Source: JBFMDN01 sp040753915 (GTDB taxonomy: Bacteria; Desulfobacterota; Desulfomonilia; Desulfomonilales; Desulfomonilaceae). From it: a DNA stretch of 64,000 nt. Location of the stretch: positions 1 to 64,000 of the forward strand of contig JBFMDN010000004.1 of NCBI GenBank assembly GCA_040753915.1, in the 5' to 3' direction. The translations under genes and the position numbers were made by a program. The notes under the pieces were generated by a model. It was not told the origin of the DNA. It saw only the letters and a list, made by a program, of their open reading frames with translations, and did no database searches. Positions within the stretch are counted from its first letter, which is position 1. The number at the start of each line of letters is the position of its first letter. Shown in pieces: positions 25,293 to 33,551 of this stretch.

Positions 25293-26537
25293 ATGTTCGA
25301 TTTCTTGCTGACAGAAGAGCAACTGAAACTTCGGGAAGAGGCACGGGACCTAGTCAAGTGGGTTCCGAGACAAATGATTCTGGACATGGATTCCGACAAG
25401 ATTACCTTCCCCACTGAATTCTTGAGAGAAGCAGGCAGGCGCAATCTTTTCGGTTGCAGATATCCCCGGAAGTGGGGTGGCAGGGATATGGATTGGGTGA
25501 GCACCTGCATGGTTATGGAAGAGATTGGCACCCTGGGCTACATCTTTGCGTGCACCTTTGGCATCGGTGCTGAGCTGGTATGTGATGCTATCATTCTCCA
25601 CGGGACGGATGAACAAAAAGAGAAGTACGTGAGGCCTCTCCTGCGGGGAGAAACCTTCGCTGCGGAATGCCTCACCGAGCCACGCGGAGGCTCCGATTTC
25701 TTCGGCACTACGACGACTGCCGTAGATCGAGGCGATTACTTCCTTCTCAACGGCCAGAAGAGATTCATTGTGGGCGCGGAAGGTGCTGACTTCTTCCTGG
25801 TCTATGCGAAGACGGATTTTGAGGCGGAGCCGCACAAGGCCCTAACGTGCTTCATCGTGGACCGGGCCGAAGGAGTGGAGACCAAGTATGTGTACGGGCT
25901 CATGGGATGTCGTGGGGGCGGAGCTGGACGCGTGGTGTTCAGGGATGTCAAGGTCCCGAAAGAGAACGTTATCGGTCGGCTGCACGGAGCGTACGACGTT
26001 TTCAACACCATGATGATTCCGGAACGGCTGGGAACTGCTGCAATGACCATAGGGGCTGCACGGCCTGCCCTGGACGTGGCCACCAGCTACACCACCCGCC
26101 GCAAGGCTTTCGGTCAGGTAATCAACCAGTTTCAGGGAGTGAGCTTTCAGGTTGCTGAGTCAGCCATGCTTCTGGACGCGTCTCGGGCTATGGTCTATGC
26201 CACAGCACGTGCGGTAGACGCGGGCGCGAGTATGAACACTATTCGCCGCATGGTGTCCGAGACCAAGAAGTTCACCACCGAATCCTGCCAAAAGGTGTCC
26301 CACAACGCCATGCAGGTCATGGGAGGCATCGGGTATACCAACGTGTATCCAATCGAGCGCATCTTCCGGGACCTGCGGCTCGCTTCCATTTGGACCGGAA
26401 CGAACGAGGTGATGTCCGTTATCATCGCAAGCGAGTGGTATAGGGAGTTCCTGAAGTCACGGCAGGCCCGACTTCCAAGGGACTACGAAGCCGATTCGGT
26501 TGCGTCAGGGGATGTGGAAGAGAAAGTCTACGAGTAG
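25293..26537 (+). CDS. acyl-CoA dehydrogenase
   Basis: A 414-aa FAD enzyme that makes a 2,3-enoyl-CoA from an acyl-CoA. Visible signatures: AAECLTEPRGGSD, FGQVINQFQG, MQVMGGIGYT. The usual catalytic Glu position in YEGTxxI reads WTGTNEV, so the base is absent there. E244 in MIPERLG aligns with the isovaleryl-CoA and long-chain dehydrogenase base (LERLV in IVD), so this is probably an IVD/LCAD-type branched or long-chain enzyme. GAAGAGGTGACCC gives the start. It lies 101 bases after the LiuR-like gene, probably in the same operon. Confidence 0.93.
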   Translation: MFDFLLTEEQLKLREEARDLVKWVPRQMILDMDSDKITFPTEFLREAGRRNLFGCRYPRKWGGRDMDWVSTCMVMEEIGTLGYIFACTFGIGAELVCDAIILHGTDEQKEKYVRPLLRGETFAAECLTEPRGGSDFFGTTTTAVDRGDYFLLNGQKRFIVGAEGADFFLVYAKTDFEAEPHKALTCFIVDRAEGVETKYVYGLMGCRGGGAGRVVFRDVKVPKENVIGRLHGAYDVFNTMMIPERLGTAAMTIGAARPALDVATSYTTRRKAFGQVINQFQGVSFQVAESAMLLDASRAMVYATARAVDAGASMNTIRRMVSETKKFTTESCQKVSHNAMQVMGGIGYTNVYPIERIFRDLRLASIWTGTNEVMSVIIASEWYREFLKSRQARLPRDYEADSVASGDVEEKVYE

Positions 26538-27079
26538 CAGGCCGGGCTCAAAACAAAGACTGTGGCGTGCGGGAACTGCATCCCGCTCGCCATGCGGAGG
26601 ATTCAGCGATGAGGCGCTGAGGCAACGCAATCGGCCATCCGGTTGGAGCGAGCGGCCCTCGCATCACCATCACTCTGATGCATTGGTTCATTCGAAGAGG
26701 GGGCGTCCCGGGGTAGCGGTCATATTTTGAGGATTGTCTCGCGGAGAAGGGCTCATGCTAACCATCTGATATAACTACAATCCAGTCGAGCGGCTGAATA
26801 ACCACTCCACGGAATTGCCAGGCGTAGCCAGTCAGCTCACCATGTCTGCGTCGCTATCCGCTTCTTCAATAGTGCGGGCCACAGGCGCATTTTAGAGGTG
26901 CGTCCGTTTTCAAACACCGACACTGCCACACAGGCCACCGAGTCTTCGGCACGACGGGAATGTTTGCGGAGTAAGAATCCGCGAAGGAAAAACAGCATCT
27001 GAGCATAACAGAGTGGGAAGAGCAGTCATTGAAGGCAATGACAATAACTAATGGTAGTAATAACATAAAGAGGTGACCC
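26538..27079. other. non-coding gap
   Basis: 542 bases without a supported gene. A short GCGGGA...TCCCGC stem (26569-26586) follows the dehydrogenase but lacks a T-tract. This gap, together with the ligase fragment at 27650, may be the scar of a deletion. Confidence 0.4.
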
Positions 27080-27595
27080 ATGATACTCAGTTTCCTATTA
27101 CAACGGCCAGCCGTAGCAGGGATCCTCTCATTGGTGTTTGTGTACGCTGTTGCCGCGCAGGTCCTGGCTAAAGATCCTGGAACCGGAAAAAGTCCCGCCG
27201 CCCCCGTCCTGACAGGAGGGGGCCTGACGGAGCGAGGCATTATTGTCGTCGGCGGCAAAGGCCAAGGCGAGGAGAATCCCGCGGGTAGGCTTTCGGACCG
27301 GAACAGGAGTGCGGTAAGCGGGCCTGTCAAATCCCAAAGGACGAAGGTGTCTACCCCTGGTACAGAACAAGGCATAATTATTGTCGGTGGCAGTGAACAA
27401 GGTAAAGTCAAGCATGGCACATCGTCGTCTAAGATCCAGCGCTCATTGAAAAATCGGCCCGGATCGGACGTAATGCTCAATCCGCAGCCGTTACCCCCAA
27501 AGGCGAAAAGCAAGGTGGTCGCGCCTGCATCGGATGTCATGCTCAATCCGCAGCCGTTACCCCCGAAGGTGAGGGCACAGCAGCAATTGCGATGA
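27080..27595 (+). CDS. exported protein with repeated LNPQPLPP motifs
   Basis: A 171-aa protein with an N-terminal signal peptide or membrane anchor (AGILSLVFVYAVAAQVLA). It carries two internal repeat types: GIIVVGG (about 55) and GIIIVGG (about 98), and two copies of SDVMLNPQPLPPK (about 133 and 154). The rest is low-complexity, Gly/Pro/Lys rich. LNPQPLPP-type motifs occur in many uncharacterised bacterial proteins, but I know of no assigned function. AAAGAGGTGACCC supports the start. Monocistronic. Confidence 0.65.
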   Translation: MILSFLLQRPAVAGILSLVFVYAVAAQVLAKDPGTGKSPAAPVLTGGGLTERGIIVVGGKGQGEENPAGRLSDRNRSAVSGPVKSQRTKVSTPGTEQGIIIVGGSEQGKVKHGTSSSKIQRSLKNRPGSDVMLNPQPLPPKAKSKVVAPASDVMLNPQPLPPKVRAQQQLR

Positions 27596-27649
27596 AGGGG
27601 AGAATTCAACTCGACGAGATGATCGAATTTTTGGAAAAGGTAAGGGTAG

Positions 27650-27844
27650 GTTGAAATCGAGAATGCAATGGGGATCCATACCTATGTCCTGGAATGTGCA
27701 GTGATCGCGTTCCCCGATGAAAAATGGGGCGAGATCCCCAAGGCGATTGTCGCATTGAAACCCGGGACGGAGCTCAGCGAGCAAGAACTGATCGCGTACT
27801 GCCGGGAACGACTGGCCGCGTTCAAGTTGCCCCCCCGCTCGTGA
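27650..27844 (+). pseudogene. C-terminal fragment of an AMP-dependent acyl-CoA synthetase
   Basis: The plus strand in frame with 27650 reads VEIENAMGIHTYVLECAVIA, then FPDEKWGEIPKAIV, ELIAYCRERLAAF and a stop at 27842-27844. This matches the C-terminal lid domain of fatty-acyl-CoA ligases (usually VENALYxHPAVLECAV, PDEKWGE). A stop (TAG, 27647) lies directly before it, and the catalytic Lys segment is replaced by PPRS. About 65 of roughly 550 residues survive, so it is a relic, plausibly of a ligase that once followed the acyl-CoA dehydrogenase. Confidence 0.75.
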
Positions 27845-28148
27845 GCTTTATTTAAGAGCTTCCCGAGACCGGTTCAGGCAAGATACTCTGAGGAGAGCTG
27901 CGGAGAACCCACGGTGGCACTGCAGGCACAACTTGAACAAGGGACACTCTTGAAGAAGGCAGGGAGGAAGGCTTGCTCCTGGCAACCCCGAATCGGGGCT
28001 ATTGCAGCAATGCGGAACCGTTGGCAGAATCCGCTTGCCCGATCTCGAGTCTCCGTGTAATCTGACGACTGAACTGATCGTGCCGTGCTGGGTTGAGGAG
28101 ACAATGCTGCCTCCTCCCTCTTGCTAGAAAAGGAACGTTTGACCAGAT

Positions 28149-28814
28149 ATGCCGCCACAACTCATGATCCAGTTAACAAGCATTGTCTTTCGCGGTAGAT
28201 TCAATCCTGCCATTGTTCAACCGCACTGGTTGGCAGCCCAGGGTCTCATAGGACCGAGCGAAGCAGATGGTGCGACCATCGATATCATTCACCCACAAGT
28301 GACGCAGTTCCGCACAGAATGGCTTCACATCAATGTATCCCCGGACAGATTCCAATTCGCTACTACCCAAGAAGCCTACTTTGAGCTTCTGCGTGATTTG
28401 GCGGTCAATGTCTTTACCGTGCTCAGGTATACGCCCCTGGAAGCCTTTGGCGTCAACAGGGAGTTCCATTTCAGGCTACGATCGGATACTGCCCTGCATG
28501 AGATTCGTAACACATTAGCTCCCAGACGATGTTGGGAGGACCTACTTTCCAATCCAGGAATGAAAAGTCTTGTTGTGCAGGGAGCGAGGACGGACGGGCG
28601 TACGGGGTATGTGGGCGTCACAGTAGAGGCGTCTGTCAAAGTAATTCCCGGCGTCTATGTGGCTGTGAACGACCATTACCAACTGTCGCCTGCTCTGGAG
28701 AGCCCGGCCAGTGCAGAACACGTGATAGAGATAATTCCCGAGAGGTGGACAAGCTCTATGAGTGAGGGATTGACAATAGCTGAGAAAATCGCCTCTCTTG
28801 GAGATGTGGCATGA
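28149..28814 (+). CDS. cassette I gene A: uncharacterised protein, homologous to the gene at 32055-32690
   Basis: A 221-aa soluble protein. It shares with the protein at 32055-32690 an N-terminal NPAIVQPHW (there NTAIFSPHW), a central DRFQF (there DRFTL) and TPLEAFGVNREFHF (there TPVSAFGVNFAFTE), and a similar C-terminal helix. The overall feel is that of the sporadically distributed TIGR04255-like proteins, but I cannot confirm that. It overlaps the next gene by 4 bases (ATGA). First gene of a three-gene coupled cassette. Confidence 0.7.
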   Translation: MPPQLMIQLTSIVFRGRFNPAIVQPHWLAAQGLIGPSEADGATIDIIHPQVTQFRTEWLHINVSPDRFQFATTQEAYFELLRDLAVNVFTVLRYTPLEAFGVNREFHFRLRSDTALHEIRNTLAPRRCWEDLLSNPGMKSLVVQGARTDGRTGYVGVTVEASVKVIPGVYVAVNDHYQLSPALESPASAEHVIEIIPERWTSSMSEGLTIAEKIASLGDVA

Positions 28815-29404
28815 ATCCGGCCCGAACTTTGGAGACTGTTCCGAGTCATAAGACGAGCGGCTTTCCAAGTCTTTTCAAGGAATTTGATGAACCGATTTTT
28901 CCATCTAAGATTGAGAGATCGCACGATCTTTTTACTGAGCCCAACATGGGGCCTGAGGATACCAGCGGGACTCGTCCCTTCGAAACCAACGGCGGTTCCG
29001 GCGCACTCAATGTCAGTGCGGCTTCACTGGTGGCCTCTCCTCCCTCTGGGCCAGCGGTGCCCGTGAGGTGGGAACTTTTCAACGCGGTGCAGAAATGGGA
29101 AGGATTCGTGATTGAGGTAGGTCCAGAAACCTTCCTCGCTAGGCTGGTGAGGATCAAAGGCGAGGGACCTGACCAGGAAGCCGAGATTTATTTGGACGAA
29201 GTAGCCGAACCTGATCAAGAACTGATACAGCCTGGGGCTGTATTCTACTGGAGCATTGGATACCTTGACCGACCTTCCGGCAGAATGCGGAGCTCAATTA
29301 TTCGCTTCCGACGCCAACCAGCCTGGACTCAACGAGAACTGGAAGCTGCCAGAGCCCGAGCACGTACTCTGAGGGGCATTCTCCATGATGAGAATTCGCC
29401 TTGA
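28811..29404 (+). CDS. cassette I gene B: uncharacterised protein
   Basis: A 197-aa protein with a probably disordered Ser/Pro/Gly-rich first half (about 1-85). A compact second half carries WELFNAVQKWEGFVIEVG, EIYLDEVAEPDQEL and FYWSIGYLDRPSGR, suggesting a small beta-barrel. A basic C-terminal helix (TQRELEAARARARTLRG) closes it. No family recognised. It overlaps gene A by 4 bases and gene C by 20 bases, so the three proteins are likely made in fixed proportion and act together. Confidence 0.65.
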   Translation: MNPARTLETVPSHKTSGFPSLFKEFDEPIFPSKIERSHDLFTEPNMGPEDTSGTRPFETNGGSGALNVSAASLVASPPSGPAVPVRWELFNAVQKWEGFVIEVGPETFLARLVRIKGEGPDQEAEIYLDEVAEPDQELIQPGAVFYWSIGYLDRPSGRMRSSIIRFRRQPAWTQRELEAARARARTLRGILHDENSP

Positions 29405-29990
29405 TCCTCCCGAACCAGACGAGATTGAGGTGACGGTTTTCGGACCTGGTTATGGGGAGGCTATCGCCATACACCTGGGGGACGGCAAATGGGTTTCAGT
29501 GGACTCCTGTACGGATCCGGAATCGGGACGCCCCGCCGTGTTGACGTATTTGCATGGCCTCCGGGTCGACGTAAGCGTGGCTGTCAAGCTCATTGTTGCA
29601 ACGCACTGGCATGATGACCACATTCGCGGATTAGGCAGGATCTTTGATGAGAGCAGATCGGCAACCGTGGCCATATCTAGCGCCCTTGGGGAAGAAGAAT
29701 TCTTGTCTCTCGCAGAGCTGTATGATGAGCCAAGGGTGAGGCATGGCTCGGGTATAAGGGAATTTAACCAGGTGAAAAAGACCCTGGAAGACCGTAGGCT
29801 TCAAGGTGCTCGGTTCGCTTCCCCTAAATGGGCATTGGCTGATCGGCTGTTGTACCAGGACCAGATTCGAGCTTCTTGCCATGCCGTGCAAGCGAGAGTG
29901 TTTGCCCTCTCCCCTTCCGATGCTGCGTACAGCCCCAGAGTTTCAAAGTTTACGCACAATTCGAGAACCCTCTGGAAAAGCTCGAGATAA
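29385..29990 (+). CDS. cassette I gene C: metallo-beta-lactamase-fold hydrolase, probably C-terminally truncated
   Basis: 201 aa. The opening IEVTVFGPGYGEAIAIHLG and the metal motif ATHWHDDHIRGLG (HxHxDH) define an MBL-fold hydrolase of the ComEC-C-terminal/defence-associated type. The fold needs more metal ligands further on, and relatives are usually 300 residues or more. Here the frame ends soon after VFALSPSDAAYSP, and no continuation is visible in other frames. It looks truncated by a frameshift or recombination near 29940, and may be inactive. Confidence 0.7.
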   Translation: MMRIRLDPPEPDEIEVTVFGPGYGEAIAIHLGDGKWVSVDSCTDPESGRPAVLTYLHGLRVDVSVAVKLIVATHWHDDHIRGLGRIFDESRSATVAISSALGEEEFLSLAELYDEPRVRHGSGIREFNQVKKTLEDRRLQGARFASPKWALADRLLYQDQIRASCHAVQARVFALSPSDAAYSPRVSKFTHNSRTLWKSSR

Positions 29991-30502
29991 AGCTCTCAGG
30001 TAAGCGGCAGCCACACGGCATCGAAAACCGCGGCGAGGAACCTGTAGATTCTCTGAATATGACTCCACGCGGCTCGTGCCCTGATTCGAGAGATTTGTCC
30101 TGTGTGACGGAAGGGGACCATGCTGTCACGGCCACCGCCTGGGATTACGTAGGCTCGAGCCAAGAACAGGAAGAACCATGGAGCCAATCGGGGGAGAGCA
30201 AAACCGCGGGCTATGCCAAGCTGGTCCATGGTCCGATATATTCCCGGGTAATCTCGAGAGAAGTCGAGAAGGTGCTGTGATCCTCTGTGCACACGATGTC
30301 CTTGCAAGCCTGGCAGCCCAACAACAGTCACGCCCATTCAGGATCTTCGCAGCAAAGCAGTTCGCCGGTCTTCCGGCTGAAAGGCGCTAGTTTACTAAAA
30401 TACGTCAACGTGATAAGATTACCACCCTGAAACAAATCTGTCTCTCCTACGGCCGCAGGGAGAAGGGTGCCGCGCATCATATCCAGATTTTGAAGGGCTG
30501 AT
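29991..30502. other. junction between two convergent cassettes
   Basis: 512 bases between the convergent cassettes. Short open frames exist on both strands (for example minus 30337-29996, 113 aa, with GFALPRLAPWFFLFLARAY), but I recognise none of them and cannot choose between a real small gene and debris. Confidence 0.4.
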
Positions 30503-31729
30503 CTAGGGTTCTCTCTCCTTCATCGCATCCTTGAATTCGGGGTCTCCGGATATCAGATTATAAATTTTGTTTGTCAAGGCCTTGTTGTCGAAAAGGCGAA
30601 TCTTCCCCAGTCGAGATCTGACGTTTTCTATCACCGATCTTTTGTCAGGGAGTGCAGACAAGTCATCGTGGCTGTGAAGAAGGTTGCCTATTCTGTCAAT
30701 GATCGCATCGTTGCAGAATAGCCGCTCTTGTGCAAGATACTCCCCAATTTTCTGACAGAATTGTTCAGGCTCCGGAAGGTCTTTAACGGGGCGCTCTTGT
30801 CTGAGACAGCTCAGCACTGTCTGGATGATCTTGTCGTCATCGAAGGAAAGGGACCGCGTAAGCACGGCATGAATACTCCTCAGAGCCTTGTCCTTCGCGG
30901 ATCTCCCCGGCATGAGATCGATGAATTCCCGCATTTCTTCGGGGGAAGCAGGAAAAGCACATTCGTTGTCGGGCAATTGGAGGAGTTCCTTCCTGGCCTC
31001 TGCAATTTTGGAATCAGGCATCCAAGGGTATGCATTGGACAGCAAGTTGGAAATCATTTCATGGAATTCTTCTTTCGATGAATGATAGGGAACCCAATCT
31101 TCGGTACCCACTCTGGCGTACAGCCATGCGATGTGCCATCCCAGCTTGTTACCGAATGATTCTGTCAAACTAACCGTTCGATTCGCCCGAAGATGCTGAT
31201 AATAACCCTTTGCATCAAGACCAAAGCATAAGCGAATATGGGCACAGGAAGGCGTGACTATGCCTACGTCTGCGTCTGGATGGAGATAAAAGTGTTCCTC
31301 CACGTTGTTGTTGAGCAGACGTTCCAAGAACATCCTGATCTCTCCCTTGAAGCTTTGGCGACAGATCCCTGCGAATCTCTCAATCTCGGATTGATTTGCT
31401 GTGATTCGGTCAATGATGACTCCCCAAATGGGGCTTACCGGCGCGACCAATATAGTCTGCGCGCTACAGGGCCTGGAGCCACGGCGTGCGAGATCACAAG
31501 ACTGCGTGAGTACCAACACATGGGTGGTCTCCCCTTCCACGTGCTTGGGACATCGTTCCGCGAGGATCCTGGCCAACGCCGATGTCTTGGGTACAATGTT
31601 GCCTTGGCCCAAGTCTTCGTCTGGGTGAACATCCCGATAGGTGAAATGGCGGCTGTCGTTGTGGTCGTCTTGTGCTGTCATGTGAGTCAAGACGGGGGCG
31701 ACTGAAATCACTTGATCACATATTGGCAC
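30503..31729 (-). CDS. cassette II gene C: uncharacterised 408-aa protein with a QSCDL motif
   Basis: A 408-aa soluble protein. The N-terminal third contains THVLVLTQSCDLARRG; similar (T/S)Q(S/D/T)CDL strands occur in uncharacterised proteins near phage-defence and restriction genes. The C-terminal half is helical with repeated short segments: KIIQTVLSCLRQERP, KIGEYLAQERLFCND and RSRLGKIRLFDNKAL. Function unknown. It overlaps gene B' by 22 bases. As the third gene of a cassette, it stands where cassette I has the MBL-fold protein. Confidence 0.65.
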   Translation of the reverse strand: MPICDQVISVAPVLTHMTAQDDHNDSRHFTYRDVHPDEDLGQGNIVPKTSALARILAERCPKHVEGETTHVLVLTQSCDLARRGSRPCSAQTILVAPVSPIWGVIIDRITANQSEIERFAGICRQSFKGEIRMFLERLLNNNVEEHFYLHPDADVGIVTPSCAHIRLCFGLDAKGYYQHLRANRTVSLTESFGNKLGWHIAWLYARVGTEDWVPYHSSKEEFHEMISNLLSNAYPWMPDSKIAEARKELLQLPDNECAFPASPEEMREFIDLMPGRSAKDKALRSIHAVLTRSLSFDDDKIIQTVLSCLRQERPVKDLPEPEQFCQKIGEYLAQERLFCNDAIIDRIGNLLHSHDDLSALPDKRSVIENVRSRLGKIRLFDNKALTNKIYNLISGDPEFKDAMKEREP

Positions 31730-32058
31730 GATGTCAATGGCCCTGAGCTTCCCTCCTCGTGGGTCGTCTGGGATGTTTGTCGCACCTTGTTTGCCCGAAG
31801 ATTCCTCTCTCGCTGAAGTTCCCAGTTCACGTCGATAGGTACGGTGATCTTGTTCTTGCGCGTCACGATCACCAAAGCGGCCGCTCTGTCCCCGGCTCCT
31901 GCTATTCGCGTCGACAGCTCGGGCATCGGCGCACTTGGTTGAGATGCCGCAAGCTCAAATGAGATGCAGCACCCAACACTTTCAGGCAAATCGTCCAGAT
32001 CAATAGCGGTTGATTGACTGCTTTCCCTGTCGCTGGATTGCTCAAAGACTTTAGTCAC
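31708..32058 (-). CDS. cassette II gene B: small uncharacterised protein
   Basis: 116 aa, with an acidic Ser-rich start and a basic middle (ALVIVTRKNKITVPIDVNWELQRERNLRANK). No sequence match to cassette I gene B is obvious, but position, overlap pattern and disorder-rich composition are equivalent. It overlaps gene A' by 4 bases and gene C' by 22 bases, the same geometry as cassette I (4 and 20). Confidence 0.55.
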   Translation of the reverse strand: MTKVFEQSSDRESSQSTAIDLDDLPESVGCCISFELAASQPSAPMPELSTRIAGAGDRAAALVIVTRKNKITVPIDVNWELQRERNLRANKVRQTSQTTHEEGSSGPLTSCQYVIK

Positions 32059-32690
32059 TGTGCTTCCTCCATTGTCAGACCATAGACTTTCTCAAGAAAG
32101 CTCAAGCCGTCTTTCTTGTACCTCACCGCATGACCTCTCAAACGCTCCAGCGCTTCTTCTGCCGCGGCGACATCGTGGTGAAAATTCAGTCGGATGGACA
32201 ACGCACCTTCCTCTGGGTAGGTCAGTATTGCGTTGAGTCTTGCCTCTTCGAGTCGAAGCGAACGCTGTATGGAAAGGCTCATCGGAATGTATCCATGCGC
32301 AGCAAGCTGTTCGGAGTCACTTAGGCGGAAGAGGGCAGCTAAATCTGACTTGAGGTCGGCTTCCGTGAAAGCGAAGTTTACGCCAAAAGCGCTGACAGGC
32401 GTATGCGGCAACATGCCCAGGATATCAATCACAAATTTCTCCGCCCAATCCAGACTTTGATCATCAATTTGTTTCAGGGCCACAACAAGCCCCTCGTTTC
32501 CAGGGATTAGAGTGAACCGATCCGTTGAGAACTTCACCTGAGTCCCTCGGGCAGTGGCTACGAATTCTAAATTCATTTGCTCGATCCCAAAAAGACTCTT
32601 GAGTCTCTTGCCTGTCCAGTGGGGGGAAAAAATCGCTGTGTTCCACAGTCCCGCAACCACGATATTCCAATTCTCTACTACAGGGCGCAT
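32055..32690 (-). CDS. cassette II gene A: homologue of the 28149-28814 protein
   Basis: A 211-aa protein, first gene of cassette II. NTAIFSPHW, KFSTDRFTL, HTPVSAFGVNFAF and a C-terminal FLEKVYGLTMEEAQ region line up with the first protein of cassette I. Identity outside these blocks is low, so this is an ancient paralogy or two independent acquisitions. Role unknown; it may recognise a common trigger for different third-gene effectors (inference). Confidence 0.7.
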   Translation of the reverse strand: MRPVVENWNIVVAGLWNTAIFSPHWTGKRLKSLFGIEQMNLEFVATARGTQVKFSTDRFTLIPGNEGLVVALKQIDDQSLDWAEKFVIDILGMLPHTPVSAFGVNFAFTEADLKSDLAALFRLSDSEQLAAHGYIPMSLSIQRSLRLEEARLNAILTYPEEGALSIRLNFHHDVAAAEEALERLRGHAVRYKKDGLSFLEKVYGLTMEEAQ

Positions 32691-33551
32691 TGAAAGGCCT
32701 TGAAACGATTAAAGATATCCGCCGGGCAGTAACCGGACCCTCCAGCCTAGCACTAGCACATCGGGACGATGTGCCCCCGCTCAAGCAGGTTTTCCGCCGG
32801 GTCTCCAGATTGCCTCATTGTGAGTGAGTATAGCTCACAAATGGCTGTGGGGCAATCACTTCTGCATGTTCAGGCGAACATGAAAATGGCATGTAGAGTC
32901 GCTCCATTGAAGGCCTCGACGTGTTGTCGATTGACCAAGGGTCGGCAACGACCCGGGAACTTTTGCGCTTCCCGCCAGACTCAGCATCCCCTAAATGTCC
33001 CGCGTTTCATCTTTCCCCAGCGGCAGGACCGCGTTTCTGAGGGCGAAGAGTCCGTCCACGATTGTCGAAGAGTCTGTCGGGACCGAGCCCGGTCCTATTG
33101 AAATGCATGGAAGCCGCTCTTCCAGACGTGGACTTGCCGCATTTCACCGTCTCCTCGGCTGAGTATGAAGAGCAACCCACAACGCAACCTGACCGACGCT
33201 TCCGAGGACAGTATGAACTACAAGTTTACGGATCGCGATTGCCTCACTGAGAAAGGGCGAAAGGGATCACCCACCAAAAGGCCTGCTCTTGGCTCATGGG
33301 AGGCGACGCTCGGTCGCCTCCCACCTTCCTCCTCAATCTCCTGTCGTTTCGGATCCGTTGGCTAGGAGCTCCCTGAATCACTCGCGATCCTCCCGCCCCA
33401 GCAAGATCACATCATGGCGTCTGCCCGTGATTATGACATGCGATATAAAGCGTCTGGATATTGAATGCAAAATGGCCGTCACGTGGGCCGCATTGATCGT
33501 TATGGCCGATCTGAGACAAGAGCACGCCCGACCTCTCTTCGACCCCTTTCC
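32691..33551. other. 861-base non-coding region with a strong hairpin
   Basis: No gene is supported. A perfect 10-bp stem, GGGAGGCGAC (33298-33307) with GTCGCCTCCC (33313-33322), may terminate or stabilise transcripts, although no T-tract follows. The region marks the edge of the accessory block 27-33 kb. Confidence 0.45.

Noticed and set aside
29996..30337. Minus-strand 113-codon frame between the cassettes
   Set aside because: No recognisable domain and no Shine-Dalgarno; could not be told from debris, so not called as a gene.
33298..33322. Rho-independent terminator
   Set aside because: The stem is perfect but no T-tract follows on either strand, and it is over 230 bases from the nearest gene end; listed only as a hairpin.
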